From assembly GCF_014205295.1 (NCBI RefSeq), contig NZ_JACHNF010000001.1, positions 6,138,001 through 6,202,000 on the forward strand: a stretch of 64,000 nucleotides of DNA, written 5' to 3'. The number at the start of each line of letters is the position of its first letter. The stretch's first letter is position 1. The position numbers and the translations under genes were made by a program. This document shows positions 32,885-44,690 of this stretch, piece by piece. The notes under the pieces are model-generated. The model made no database searches. It was not told the DNA's origin and worked only from the letters and a program-made list of their open reading frames with translations. The stretch is from Kribbella solani. GTDB taxonomy: Bacteria > Actinomycetota > Actinomycetes > Propionibacteriales > Kribbellaceae.

Positions 32885-34474
32885 ATGACCCTGCGATGCC
32901 TGGGCCTGTCCGCCCTCTGCCTCTCCCTGACCCTCGGTGGCACCACCGCGATCGCCACCCCGCCGGTGCCACACCTGCCCCTCGGTCCCGGCGGCCTGAC
33001 CGAAACCCGCGACACCCGCACGCTGCAGCCGGGGGTCACGCTCACCACCATCGTCCGCGGCCACACCGACCCGAATGCCAGCTGGACCGTCGAGGTCGCG
33101 ATCCCGTCCACGTCCCCGGACCCGGACACGCCCGCCGCCGCGCTCTCCGACCGGGCCGGCGCGGACAAGGCCGCGGCCAAACTCCGCGCGGCCGGCCTCG
33201 ACCCGCGGGTCGAAGAAGTCCCGACACCCCAGCTCGCCGACGCCGGTGGCGGCAGTCTCGGGTACCGCGTCCGGCTCGGGTTGCTCGGTACGAAGGCCGA
33301 GGCCGACGCACTGCGTACGAAGGTGATCGCCGCCGGTCTGAACGGATCGAGCCTCTACACCGGCTGGGACGGTGAACCCGACGACCTCGCCGGCTCGACC
33401 GGACCTTGGCATGTACAGGTCCTGACGATCGACCCGAAGAAGTTCCGCGGCACGCTCGACGCGACGTACGGCCCGGACCTCGAGGCCCGCGAGACCACGA
33501 GCACGCTCGCCACCCTCACCGGCGCGACCGCCGCGGTCAACGCCGGCTTCTTCGTCCTCGACCCGAAGTCCGGCGCGCCCGGCGACCCGGCCGGCGTCGG
33601 CGTGTACGACGGCCGCCTGGTCAGCGAACCCACCAACGGCCGCCCCGCCCTCGTACTCGGCCCGCGCGGCACTTCCGTCGACCGTTTCACCTGGCGCGGC
33701 GAACTCCGGGCGGGCGGCAAAGTACTCCCGCTGGACGGACTGAACCGCGTACCCGGCTTGATCCGCAACTGTGGTGGCACAGCCGATGACCTCCCGACCG
33801 CGAAGCCGTTGCACGACGTCACCTGCACCGATCCCGACGAGCTGATCGCGTACGACGAGTCGTACGGCGCCGCGACGCCGAGCGGACCCGGCGCCGAGGT
33901 GATCGTGAACAAGCGCGGCATCGTCACCGCGATCCGCCCGACCACTCGCGGCGGCGCGATCCCCGAGGGCGGCCGCACCGTACAGGCGATCGGCAACCTG
34001 GTCGCGCCGCTCCTCGCCACCGCCAAGGTCGGCAGGCCGCTGTCGATCCGCTCGGTCCTGCTCGACGAGCGCGGCCGGCCGGTTCCGCTGACCCCGCGCA
34101 CGACAATCGTCAACGGCGGCCCCGAACTGATCCGCAACGGCCAGATCCACGCCACCGCGGCCGCCGACGGCATGGTCCAGTCCACCCCGAGCTTCTACTA
34201 CGGCTGGGTCCACAAACGAAACCCCCGGACCATCGCCGGCGTGGACGACCACGGCCGCACCGTCCTGATCACCGCCGACGGCCGCAACGTCAACAGCCTC
34301 GGCCTCTCCATCGCCGAAGCCGCCGCCGTGGCCAAGTCCTTCCACCTCACCGAAGCCCTCAACCTGGACGGCGGCGGCTCCACCACCATGGTTGCCAACG
34401 GCAACATCCTCAACACCCCCTCGGACGCCAGCGGCGAACGCCCAGTAGGAGACGCCCTGATCATCCGCAAGTAG
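32885..34474 (+). CDS. Secreted phosphodiester glycosidase (NAGPA) family protein with N-terminal SPOR-like domain
   Basis: 529 residues with a Sec signal peptide (LGLSALCLSLTLGGTTAIA). Residues about 60-165 form a SPOR-like repeat domain (ADKAAAKLRAAGLDPRVEEV, LGYRVRLGLLGTKAEADALR), which in other proteins binds peptidoglycan glycan strands. The catalytic NAGPA domain follows, with TAAVNAGFFVLDPKSG and the hallmark EALNLDGGGSTTMVANG near the C-terminus. Related proteins cleave phosphodiester-linked or amino-sugar glycans outside the cell. It stands alone after the VOC gene (64-bp gap) and is followed at 6 nt by a 102-nt palindromic repeat. Confidence 0.87.
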   Translation: MTLRCLGLSALCLSLTLGGTTAIATPPVPHLPLGPGGLTETRDTRTLQPGVTLTTIVRGHTDPNASWTVEVAIPSTSPDPDTPAAALSDRAGADKAAAKLRAAGLDPRVEEVPTPQLADAGGGSLGYRVRLGLLGTKAEADALRTKVIAAGLNGSSLYTGWDGEPDDLAGSTGPWHVQVLTIDPKKFRGTLDATYGPDLEARETTSTLATLTGATAAVNAGFFVLDPKSGAPGDPAGVGVYDGRLVSEPTNGRPALVLGPRGTSVDRFTWRGELRAGGKVLPLDGLNRVPGLIRNCGGTADDLPTAKPLHDVTCTDPDELIAYDESYGAATPSGPGAEVIVNKRGIVTAIRPTTRGGAIPEGGRTVQAIGNLVAPLLATAKVGRPLSIRSVLLDERGRPVPLTPRTTIVNGGPELIRNGQIHATAAADGMVQSTPSFYYGWVHKRNPRTIAGVDDHGRTVLITADGRNVNSLGLSIAEAAAVAKSFHLTEALNLDGGGSTTMVANGNILNTPSDASGERPVGDALIIRK

Positions 34475-34479
34475 GAGCC

Positions 34480-34581
34480 GTGCGTAAGAACAGGTAGTGC
34501 ACCGGCGAGACACCGTACGCGTCAGCACATCCACGCTCAGGTGCAGTACCCCGCCTCCACCACTACCTGTCCTTACGGCAC
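34480..34581. repeat. 102-nt palindromic dispersed repeat, copy A
   Basis: Ends GTGCGTAAGAACAGGTAGT (34480-34498) and ACTACCTGTCCTTACGGCAC (34562-34581) are near-perfect inverted repeats of about 19 nt. A sub-terminal pair, AGTGCACC / GGTGCAGT, lies inside. The same 102-nt unit recurs at 47386-47487 with roughly 80% identity by eye. It fills the gap between the convergent glycosidase gene and the GntR gene and encodes nothing. Confidence 0.85.
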
Positions 34582-34589
34582 GAGTTGCG

Positions 34590-35297
34590 CTACTCGTAGA
34601 TGCGGCGTAACCGCAGTGTCATCGAGTTTTCGATGTGGTGGGTCATGGCGGCTTCGGCGGCGGTGGGGTCGCCGGAGGTGATGGCCTCGACGAGGACGCG
34701 GTGTTCGGTCAGTACCTCGGGGCCGATGTCGCGGTTGTAGTGGAGGCGGAAGATGTGCAGGTGGCAGTGGGTACGTTCGAACGCCTGCCGCACTTGTTCG
34801 CTTCCGGACAGCGACGCGATGAGGGAGTGGAACCGGTTGTCGTGCGCGGTGAGGGATTTGTAGCCGGCGTAATCGATGGAGGTCGGCTCGACCGCGTTCG
34901 CGAGTTCGGCTTCGAGGCGGGCGCGGCCTTCGGGGGAGATGAGTTCGGCGGCTCGGCGGGCGGCCCAGGGTTCGAGGAGGAGCCGGAAGCGGTACAGGTC
35001 GTCGAACTCTTCCAAGGTGAGTAGCGGCGTCGCCCGGTACCCCTTCAGTGGTTCCTTGACCGCCAGCCCTTCCGACTCGAGCCGGGCCAGTGCCTCGCGG
35101 ACCGGGGTCGACGACACCTGGAACTCGCGGGCCAGCCCGTCGATCGAGATCCGCGCGCCCGGCCGGATGACGTGGTCCATCAGCATCGTCTTGATCGCCT
35201 CGTACACGTCGTCGGCCAGCATCTGCCGCCGCAACACCCGCCGGTCCATCGCCGCCGTTGGCCCGATCGACTCGGTGGGGCCCAACGTTTCCGCCAT
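34590..35297 (-). CDS. GntR-family regulator, FadR (FCD) subfamily
   Basis: 235 residues from the ATG giving MAETLGPTES, preceded by GGAGA; longer in-frame versions lack a start signal. Winged helix: DDVYEAIKTMLMDHVIRPGA then VSSTPVREALARLESEGLA. The C-terminal all-helical FCD domain contains the metal-binding His residues (TAHDNRFHSLIASL, LTEHRVLVEAI, MTHHIENSM). It diverges from the sugar-acid operon, so it is its likely repressor, with a hexuronate- or sugar-acid-type ligand by analogy to UxuR/ExuR. Confidence 0.9.
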   Translation of the reverse strand: MAETLGPTESIGPTAAMDRRVLRRQMLADDVYEAIKTMLMDHVIRPGARISIDGLAREFQVSSTPVREALARLESEGLAVKEPLKGYRATPLLTLEEFDDLYRFRLLLEPWAARRAAELISPEGRARLEAELANAVEPTSIDYAGYKSLTAHDNRFHSLIASLSGSEQVRQAFERTHCHLHIFRLHYNRDIGPEVLTEHRVLVEAITSGDPTAAEAAMTHHIENSMTLRLRRIYE

Positions 35298-35364
35298 CTG
35301 ATGTCTCCGGAATCTGGTCGCGGTCTTGACCCCGTCGGTCAGGTTTCGGCAGGGTAACACTGGT

Positions 35365-35385
35365 AATCATGCATCATGCACGATT
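35365..35385. promoter_or_regulatory. Candidate GntR operator of the sugar-acid operon
   Basis: AATCA-TGCAT-C-ATGCA-CGATT, a 21-bp dyad in which the central 11 bp are perfectly symmetric and the outer pentamers match at four of five positions. It lies 34 bp before the operon's first start (35419) and 68 bp from the divergent GntR start. Size and ATGCAT-type half-sites fit a FadR-subfamily dimer. Confidence 0.6.
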
Positions 35386-35418
35386 CTGGCCCGAGTGAGC
35401 TACAGGAAGGCGCGGACG

Positions 35419-38133
35419 ATGGTGAGGTTCGAACAGATCGGCGTGCTGCCTGAGCCTGGTGACAACGTGGCAATCGCCTCCCGGCGGCTCGAGGCCGGCA
35501 CGGTGATCGAGCTGGACGGCGCGGCGGTGACGCTGCCGCACACCGTGCTCGAAGGGCACCGCTTCGTAGTCACTCCGGTCGCGACCGGAGCCGCCCTGAC
35601 CTCCTGGAACACCGCGTTCGCGCGCGCCTCCCGCGATCTGCTCCCAGGTGACTACGTGTGTACGCCGACCAGCCTCGCCGCCGTGACCGCCCGCGGCGTG
35701 GAGGGACTGCCCGCGGAACCATCGGCGACCAACGAACCCCTCGACCCGTACGAGCTGGACGAGTCCGCGCTCCACTTCGGCGCCCAGGTGACAAGCGTCG
35801 AGCAACCCGGCACCTTCCTCGGCTACCCGCGTGAACAAGGCCCGGCCGGCACCCGGAACCATGTCGTCCTGCTCGCGACCAGCTCCCGCGGCAGCGGGTT
35901 CGTCACCGAGCTGGCCCGCCGGTTCGACGGCGCCGACGCGGGCGATGGGGTCGTACCGGTCGCGCACACCGAGGGCGGCGAGGACGACGTACCCAACAAC
36001 CTGCACTTCCTGCTCGCCACGTTGGCCGGTTTCACGCTGAACCCGAACGTCGGCGCGGTCCTGATCGTCGACACCGAGGGTGACGTCGTGTCCGGCCAGG
36101 CGATCAAGAACTTCATGGCCGAGCACGACTACCCGGCGCTCAAGGTGCCGCATGCGTACTTCACCCGGAAGGCCGGATTCGAGCACGACCTGACGACCGC
36201 CGGCGCGCTGGTCGAGCCGTGGCTGCCGGTCGTCGACGCGAAGCCGCGGGTCGAGGTGCCGCTCGCGGACCTGAAGATCGCGCTGCAGTGCGGCGGTTCC
36301 GACGCGTTCTCGGGGATCTCCGCGAACCCGCTCGCGGGCCAGGTCAGCGCGGAGGTGATCCGCCACGGCGGCACCGCGGTACTCGCCGAGACCGACGAGC
36401 TGATCGGCGCCGAGCCGTACGTCCTGAAGAACGTCCGCGACCTGGCCACCGCGAAGCGTTTTCTGGCCACGATCAAGTCGTTCAAGGAGCGGGTCGGCTG
36501 GCACGGGCACACCGCCGAGGGCAATCCGTCCGGCGGCAACGTGTACCGCGGGCTCTACAACATCGTGCTCAAGTCGATCGGAGCCGCCCGCAAGCTGCCC
36601 CGCGAGGTACGCCTCGATCACGTCATCGACTACGCCGAGCCCCTGCCTGGTGACGGCTACATCTTCATGGACAGCCCGGGCAACGACCTCGAATCGGTCG
36701 CCGGTCAGATCGGCAGCGGCTGCAACCTGATCTTCTTCACCACCGGCAACGGCTCGATCACCAACTTCCCGTTCGTCCCGACGCTCAAGTTCGTCACGAC
36801 GAGTGCCAGGTACGAGCGACTGCAGGCCGAGATGGATGTTGACGCGGGCAAGTACCTCACCGGTACGACGATGGCGGACCTGACCGCGGAAACCTTCGAC
36901 CTGGTCGTTCGGGTCGCGTCCGGCGAGAAGAGCGCCGGCGAGCGGGCCGGCCACAGCCAGGTGTCGATCTGGCGGAACTGGAAGCAGACCGGTCCGCGCG
37001 ACGGTATCTCGATCAGTACGGACGGGCGGATGAGCCGCACGCTCGCCGACCTCCCGGCCGAAGATCGCGACGCCCCGCTCGACGGACTGCCGCACCAGGG
37101 CCTCACGTCCGCCCGGCGTACCCACGCCGAACTGCTCCGCGTCGACGATCGGCTGGTACCCGAGGCCGTCGGCCTGATCTTGCCGACCAGCCTCTGCTCG
37201 GGCCAGATCGCGTTGCGGATCGCGGCCCAGGCCGAACGGGAGAAATGGGCCGGCGACGCGGTCACGCGGATGGTCGCCCTCCCGCACACCGAGGGTTGCG
37301 GCAGCAGCGGCGGCGCGTCCGAGGAGACGTTCGCGCGGATCATGCTCGGTTACCTGCTGCACCCGAACACCCGGATGGCGCTGCTGCTGGAGCACGGCTG
37401 CGAGAAGACGCACAACGACTACTTCCGTTCCCGGCTGGTCGAGGCAGGCGCCGATCCGGCCCGCTTCGGCTGGGCGAGCATTCAGGCCGACGGTGGTCTG
37501 GACGCGGTCGGCGACCGGGTCAAGGAGTGGTTCAACGGCTTCCAGTTGCCGGCGCCTGCCGACGAATCCGGTGATCTCGGTGCGCTCACGATCGGGCTGG
37601 AGGCGCGCGGCCCGTTCTCGGACACGACTGCCGAAGCGCTCGCGCTGATCGGGCGCGAGATCGTCGGCTTCGGCGGTTCCGTCGTACTGTCGTCACGTGG
37701 CGCACTACTCGCCGACACCACGTTCCGGGCGACGGCGTTCGGCTCGCCGGACCCGGTCGGGCCGACGATCGCGCACGGGCAGCGGCTCGCGGCACCGGGC
37801 TGGCACGTGATGCGGATGCCGGGTACGGACTGGATGGAGACCGCTACCGGGTTCGGTGCGACCGGTGTCCAGCAGATCCTCGCGCATGTTGCCGGCGGCA
37901 CCTTGTCGGCGCAGCGGTTCGTACCGGTCGTTGAATTCAGCAACGACCCGGAGACGGTCGCGACGTACGGCGACGACCTGGACGCGGTCACCACCGGCGC
38001 CGCCGCCCAGCAGGCCCGGATCGGGCTGGACACGATCGCCGCGGTCGCCAGTCGCCGCCTCGTTCCGAAAGCCGTTGCCTCGGGCAATGTCGGTTTCCAG
38101 ATCACCCGCGGTCTGCTCGGTACGTCGATGTAG
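35419..38133 (+). CDS. UxaA (altronate/galactarate dehydratase)-family protein with duplicated catalytic region
   Basis: 904 residues from the ATG 8 nt after GGAAGG. An N-terminal SAF-like domain (residues 1-90) is followed by a UxaA core: GYPREQGPAGTRNHVVLLAT, HTEGGEDDVPNNLHFLLATL, HPN-type segment LNPNVGAVLIV, IALQCGGSDAFSGISANPL and GDGYIFMDSPGNDLESVAGQ. About residues 590-720 repeat the first motifs (PTSLCSGQIALRI, LPHTEGCGSSGGASEETF, LLHPNTRMALLLEHGCEK). Altronate and galactarate dehydratases are about 500 residues, so this form is nearly double. Likely an iron-dependent sugar-acid dehydratase; the exact acid is unknown. Confidence 0.8.
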   Translation: MVRFEQIGVLPEPGDNVAIASRRLEAGTVIELDGAAVTLPHTVLEGHRFVVTPVATGAALTSWNTAFARASRDLLPGDYVCTPTSLAAVTARGVEGLPAEPSATNEPLDPYELDESALHFGAQVTSVEQPGTFLGYPREQGPAGTRNHVVLLATSSRGSGFVTELARRFDGADAGDGVVPVAHTEGGEDDVPNNLHFLLATLAGFTLNPNVGAVLIVDTEGDVVSGQAIKNFMAEHDYPALKVPHAYFTRKAGFEHDLTTAGALVEPWLPVVDAKPRVEVPLADLKIALQCGGSDAFSGISANPLAGQVSAEVIRHGGTAVLAETDELIGAEPYVLKNVRDLATAKRFLATIKSFKERVGWHGHTAEGNPSGGNVYRGLYNIVLKSIGAARKLPREVRLDHVIDYAEPLPGDGYIFMDSPGNDLESVAGQIGSGCNLIFFTTGNGSITNFPFVPTLKFVTTSARYERLQAEMDVDAGKYLTGTTMADLTAETFDLVVRVASGEKSAGERAGHSQVSIWRNWKQTGPRDGISISTDGRMSRTLADLPAEDRDAPLDGLPHQGLTSARRTHAELLRVDDRLVPEAVGLILPTSLCSGQIALRIAAQAEREKWAGDAVTRMVALPHTEGCGSSGGASEETFARIMLGYLLHPNTRMALLLEHGCEKTHNDYFRSRLVEAGADPARFGWASIQADGGLDAVGDRVKEWFNGFQLPAPADESGDLGALTIGLEARGPFSDTTAEALALIGREIVGFGGSVVLSSRGALLADTTFRATAFGSPDPVGPTIAHGQRLAAPGWHVMRMPGTDWMETATGFGATGVQQILAHVAGGTLSAQRFVPVVEFSNDPETVATYGDDLDAVTTGAAAQQARIGLDTIAAVASRRLVPKAVASGNVGFQITRGLLGTSM

Positions 38134-38148
38134 AGGAAAGGCATCTTC

Positions 38149-39042
38149 ATGCATTTGGTCCGTTATCTGTCCCCGGTCGACGGCCGGCCGATCCCAGGTG
38201 TGCGTACCGGCGACTCGGTCGCGCCGTTGGAGGGTGTCAACAGCTTCGCCGAGTTGCTGCGGCTCCCGCTCGCCGAGTTGCAGACCGCCGTCGGCAAGGT
38301 CGGCGCCGAGCTGCCGGCCGCGGGGCTGACCTTCCTGCCGCCGCTCGACGGGCGGGGTGAGGTTTGGTGCGCGGGCGTCACGTACGAGCGATCCCGCGGC
38401 GCCCGGATGGAGGAGAGCAGCGAGCAGTCGGTGTACGACAAGGTCTACACCGCCGAGCGACCCGAACTGTTCCAGAAGGCACCCGCCTGGCGGGTCGTCG
38501 TGGACGGCGAACCGGTCGGCATTCGGTCCGATTCGGGGCATGACGTACCTGAGCCGGAGCTCGCGGTAGTTGCCAACAGCCACGGTGAGATCGTCGGGTA
38601 CACGATCTGCAACGACATGAGTTCACGCTCGATCGAGGGCATCAACCCGTTGTACGTACCGCAGGCGAAACTGTTCGCCGGTGGATGCGCGCTCGCGTCG
38701 GGCATCCGGCCCGCGTGGGAGGTCGAGGATCCGAAGAACCTCGGGATCGAGCTGGTGATCGAGCGGGACGGTACGGAGGTGTTCGCGGAGCGCACTTCGA
38801 CCGCGAAACTGGTCCGTCAGTTGCCGGATCTGATCGACGTACTGTTCCTGCCGAACGACTTCCCCGACGGTGTGATCCTTGCCACCGGCACCGGAATCGT
38901 CCCCGACCTGGACTTCGCCCTGACCGAAGGTGACGTCATCACGATCACCATCGACGAACTCGGCACCCTGACCAACACCGTGGCGACCGGCCGCGCCCCG
39001 TTCACGTTCCTCGCCACCACCAACCTGGAAGGAACCCGATGA
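38149..39042 (+). CDS. Fumarylacetoacetate hydrolase (FAH)-superfamily enzyme, 2-oxo-3-deoxy sugar-acid dehydratase/hydrolase type
   Basis: 297 residues with GAGGAAAGG upstream. The C-terminal FAH domain has VWCAGVTYERSRGARMEES, ELAVVANSHGEIVGYTICND, the metal site around NDMSSRSIEG, and FPDGVILATGTGIVPD. In Weimberg-type pathways FAH members dehydrate 2-oxo-3-deoxy-pentonates to 2-oxoglutarate semialdehyde; in L-fucose degradation they hydrolyse 2,4-dioxo-3-deoxy-fuconate. The next two genes favour the first role. Its stop overlaps the dehydrogenase start. Confidence 0.82.
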   Translation: MHLVRYLSPVDGRPIPGVRTGDSVAPLEGVNSFAELLRLPLAELQTAVGKVGAELPAAGLTFLPPLDGRGEVWCAGVTYERSRGARMEESSEQSVYDKVYTAERPELFQKAPAWRVVVDGEPVGIRSDSGHDVPEPELAVVANSHGEIVGYTICNDMSSRSIEGINPLYVPQAKLFAGGCALASGIRPAWEVEDPKNLGIELVIERDGTEVFAERTSTAKLVRQLPDLIDVLFLPNDFPDGVILATGTGIVPDLDFALTEGDVITITIDELGTLTNTVATGRAPFTFLATTNLEGTR

Positions 39043-40561
39043 CCCCGGCCCCCGGCATCGAGCCCAACTCCACCACCGGGCCCACGCCCGGCGCCAAGCA
39101 CCCGTCCGCCGACACGACCCCCGCTCAGCTTGAGCAGGCGCTTGCCGCGGCAGCTGCGGCCGCCCCCGCCCCCGCCTTTGGCTCCTCCGAGCCGTCCGTT
39201 CGCGCGGGCTGGATTCGTGCCGTCGCCGACGCCCTGGATGCAGCGAAGGACGAGCTGGTGCCGATCGCGATGCGGGAGTCCGCACTCCCGGAGGCACGAC
39301 TCACCGGCGAGGTCGCGCGCAGTACCGGCCAGCTCCGGATGTTCGCCGACGCCCTCGAAGAAGGCGCCCTGCTGGAAGTCACCATCGACACCGCGGACGC
39401 ACAAGCCAAACCAGTCCCGCGCCCCGACCTCCGCCGCGTACTGGTACCCCTCGGCCCAGTCCTGGTATTTGCTGCCAGCAACTTCCCGTTCGCCTTCAGT
39501 GTCTGCGGCGGCGACACCGCATCCGCCCTCGCCGCCGGCTGCCCGGTGATCGTCAAAGCACACCCAGGCCACCCAGAGCTCTCCGTACGCACCGCCGCCG
39601 TGATGATCGACGCGCTGAAACAAGCCGGCGCACCCGACGGTACGTTCGGCCTGATCTCCGGTTTCGACGTCGGCGTGACCGCGCTGAAGGACCCACGGAT
39701 CACCGCCGCCGGCTTCACCGGATCGGTACCGGCGGGCAAGGCGCTGCACGAGATCGCGGTCACCCGGCCGGAGCCGATCCCGTTCTACGGCGAGCTCGGC
39801 AGCCTGAACCCGGTGTTCGTCACCCAGGCAGCGATCGATGCCCGCGGCAAGGACATCGCGACCGGGTACGTGGGATCGTTCACCCTCGGCGTCGGTCAGT
39901 TCTGTACGAAGCCCGGCCTGCTGTTCGTACCGTCCGGTCATGGCCTGCAGGACCAACTCGTCGAAGCCGTCGGGGGTGTGGCCCAGGCGCCGATGCTGAA
40001 CGACCGCATCAAGTCAGGCTTCACCTCCGGCCTGGACCGCCTGCGGAAGGTCGACGGAGTACGCGTCTGGTCCACGGCAGGAGATGGCGCATCGTTGCTT
40101 CAGACAACTGTGCCTGAGCTGCTGGCTCGCCGTGACGAGATCCTTGAGGAGTGCTTCGGCCCGGTGTCGATCGTTGTCGAGTACAACGATCGCGACGAAC
40201 TCGTACAGGCTGTCGAGGCCTTCGACGGCAACCTGACCGCGACCCTGCACGCGGAGGACGCCGACGCCGACCTGGCCCGCGAGCTTCTGCCGCTGCTGAC
40301 CGCGCGCGCAGGTCGCGTCCTCTGGAACGGCTGGCCCACCGGCGTCGCGGTCTCCTGGGCCCAGCACCACGGCGGCCCGTTCCCGTCGACGGTCGGCTCG
40401 ATCCACACCAGCGTCGGCGTCACCGCGGCCCGCCGGTTCCAGCGTCCGGTCGCATACCAGGACACGCCCGACGCGGTGCTCCCGGACGTACTGAAGGACT
40501 CCAACCCGGCTGGAATCACCCGCCGGGTGAACGGGACCGTGACCACAGCCGAGGTGACACG

Positions 40562-40565
<4 letters not shown>
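39039..40565 (+). CDS. Aldehyde dehydrogenase, 2-oxoglutarate-semialdehyde dehydrogenase type
   Basis: 508 residues starting in the stop of the FAH gene. The catalytic region is LGVGQFCTKPG (Cys nucleophile in QFCTKPG, the form typical of this NADP-dependent subgroup) with the general-base Glu in PIPFYGELGSLNP. VFAASNFPFAFSVCGGDTAS is the usual nucleotide-site strand of these enzymes. It would oxidise 2,5-dioxopentanoate to 2-oxoglutarate, connecting sugar acids to the TCA cycle. The first 40 residues are a Pro/Thr/Ala-rich extension. Confidence 0.87.
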
Positions 40566-42510
<1,945 letters not shown>

Positions 42511-42511
<1 letters not shown>

Positions 42512-43827
42512 TGTCCGGTCCGCAATCCTGGGGATTGTTTGAGGCTGTTCGGGGTTTGCGGCCTGCGGGAACTCTCCCGCAGGTCACCCCGATCCGGCGG
42601 ATTCTTACCGACTTACCAGTCTCGACTGACCCGTACGCCGACGCCCGCACCGCCCTGGAGCCACTCCGCGACCGCATCCACCCCGGCGCCCGGATCGCGG
42701 TCACGGCCGGCAGCCGCGGCATCCACGACCTCGTACCAGTGGTGAAAGCAGCCGTCGACTGGCTCCGCGACGCCGGCGCGGAACCGTTCGTGACCCCCGC
42801 CATGGGCTCCCACGGCGGCGCCACCGCCGACGGCCAGCGCGAAATGCTCGAAGGACTGGGCATCACCCCGCAAACCATTGGCGCAGCCATCGAAGCAACA
42901 ATGGAAACAGTTGTCATCGGCACCCTTCCCGACGGCACCGAGGTACACCACGACGCGCTCGCCGCGAAAGCCGACGGCGTCCTGCTCGTGAACCGGATCA
43001 AACCACATACCGACTTCCACGGCCCGATCGAGAGCGGCATCGCGAAGATCCTCGCGATCGGCCTCGGCAACCACCGCGGCGCCGCGTCCCTGCACGCCGG
43101 CGGCATCCCTGCCCTCGGCGCCAACATCGAAGCCGCCGCGCGAATGATCGTTGCACAGGGCAAGATCATCGGCGGCCTCGCCATCCTCGAAAACTCCCGC
43201 GAGCAAACCGCATCGGTCGAATTCCTCGAAGCGGACGGTATCGCGGAAGCAGCAGAGAACGCGTTACTGCAAAGGGCGTCCAGCCTCCTCGGCCGCCTCC
43301 CGTTCGACCAGCTCGACGTACTCGTGGTGGACGAGCTCGGCAAGGACAAGTCCGGCGCCGGCATGGACACGAACGTGATCGGTCGTTGCTGGGTACACGG
43401 GATTCCGGAGTTCGAGTCACCGTCGATCGCCGCGATCAGCGTCCATTCGCTGTCGCCGGCGTCGCACGGAAACGCGTCCGGTCTCGGCCTGGCGGACGTG
43501 ATCCCCGCGCGCCTGCTGGAGCAGATCGACCTGCACGCGAGCTACGTGAACGCGCTGACCTCGGGCGCCGGTGGGGCGCGGCGCTCACGGTTGCCGATGG
43601 TGATGGAAGACGACGAGGCGGCCGTACTCGCGGCCGTCACGATGTGCGGGCGGCGGCACTGGTCCGAGCTCCGGCTGGCCCGGATCAGGGACACGTTGTC
43701 GCCGAACGAGTTGCTGGTGACCCCGGCGCTGCTCAGTGAAGCGGCCGAACGATTCGACCTGGAGATCACCGGTACGGCGCGCGATTTGACGTCGGCCGGT
43801 CAGCTCGGACCCTGGAGCGAGAAATGA
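42511..43827 (+). CDS. LarA-like (lactate racemase domain) protein
   Basis: 438 residues. N-terminal LarA-type segments include VTAGSRGIHDLVPVVKAAVD, PAMGSHGGATADGQREMLEG and VLLVNRIKPHTDFHGPIESG with the conserved His/Lys residues, then IAKILAIGLGNHRGA. LarA uses a nickel-pincer nucleotide cofactor to racemise lactate; homologues racemise or epimerise other 2-hydroxy acids. No larB/C/E cofactor genes are in the window. Next to a GlcD-type oxidase it could convert an L- to a D-2-hydroxy acid before oxidation; this is inference. Confidence 0.72.
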
Positions 43828-44690
43828 ACCTGCGTGAAGCACGTGCCCTGCTCGCCGACCGCGGCTTCCGGCCGGGGGATGCCTCGGCGAAAACCTTCCC
43901 CGACGGTTCTCCGTACAAGGTGGAGATCCCGTCCTGCGAGGGCCCGCTGGTGATGACCGCGGTGCTCGAGGAGGCAAAGACGCGCGGCATCACGATCGAC
44001 CGCGTCTCGCAGGGCAGCGGGGTGATGATGCTGACCGACGCCGAGATCGAGGAGATGCTCTCGCTCGGCGCGTCCGCGGGCGTCGAGGTGTGCCTGTTCC
44101 TCGGGCCGCGCGGCGCGTGGGACATCGGTGGTCAGGCTAAAGTTTCGGGTGCCGTCGGTGGTGTTGCCCGCGGCAATGACCAGGTGGCTGCTTCGTTGTG
44201 CGACGCGTTCCGGGCGGTCGAGCTCGGCGTACGCAGCCTGCTCGTCGGCGACCTCGGCGTACTGGAACTGCTCGGCGCGCTCAAGGTCGACGGATCGTTG
44301 CCATCGGATCTTGTCCTGAAGACCTCGGTCCTGATGCCGTTGCCCAATGCACCGACCGCGCGGTTGTACGAACGTCTCGGCGCGACCAGCTTGAACGTGT
44401 CGACCGACCTCCCGGTGCCCGTGCTGGCCGAAATCCGATCGGTCACGTCGGTACCGATCGACATGTACATCGAAGTTCCGGACGATCAGGGCGGTCACGT
44501 ACGGTTCTACGACGTGCCCGACATTGTCCGGGTCGCCGCGCCGGTCTACCTGAAGATGGGCCTGCGCAACGCGCCGAACATCTACCCGGTGGGCGCCCAC
44601 CTCACCGGCACCGCGGCAGCGCTCGGCCGCGAGCGTGTTCGCCGGGCCGAGTTGATCCTTCGGTTGCTCGCCGAACAAGATGAAGGATGA
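43824..44690 (+). CDS. Conserved TIM-barrel-like protein of unknown function in the sugar-acid operon
   Basis: 288 residues, soluble, alternating beta/alpha pattern through the chain (VSQGSGVMMLTDAEIEEMLS, VEVCLFLGPRGAWDIGGQAK, VRSLLVGDLGVLELLGALK, LGATSLNVSTDLPVPVLAEI, VPIDMYIEVPDDQGGHVRFY). A U32-peptidase-like or aldolase-like barrel is possible, but I see no catalytic motif that decides it. 4-nt overlaps with both neighbours tie it firmly to the operon. Confidence 0.65.
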   Translation: MNLREARALLADRGFRPGDASAKTFPDGSPYKVEIPSCEGPLVMTAVLEEAKTRGITIDRVSQGSGVMMLTDAEIEEMLSLGASAGVEVCLFLGPRGAWDIGGQAKVSGAVGGVARGNDQVAASLCDAFRAVELGVRSLLVGDLGVLELLGALKVDGSLPSDLVLKTSVLMPLPNAPTARLYERLGATSLNVSTDLPVPVLAEIRSVTSVPIDMYIEVPDDQGGHVRFYDVPDIVRVAAPVYLKMGLRNAPNIYPVGAHLTGTAAALGRERVRRAELILRLLAEQDEG

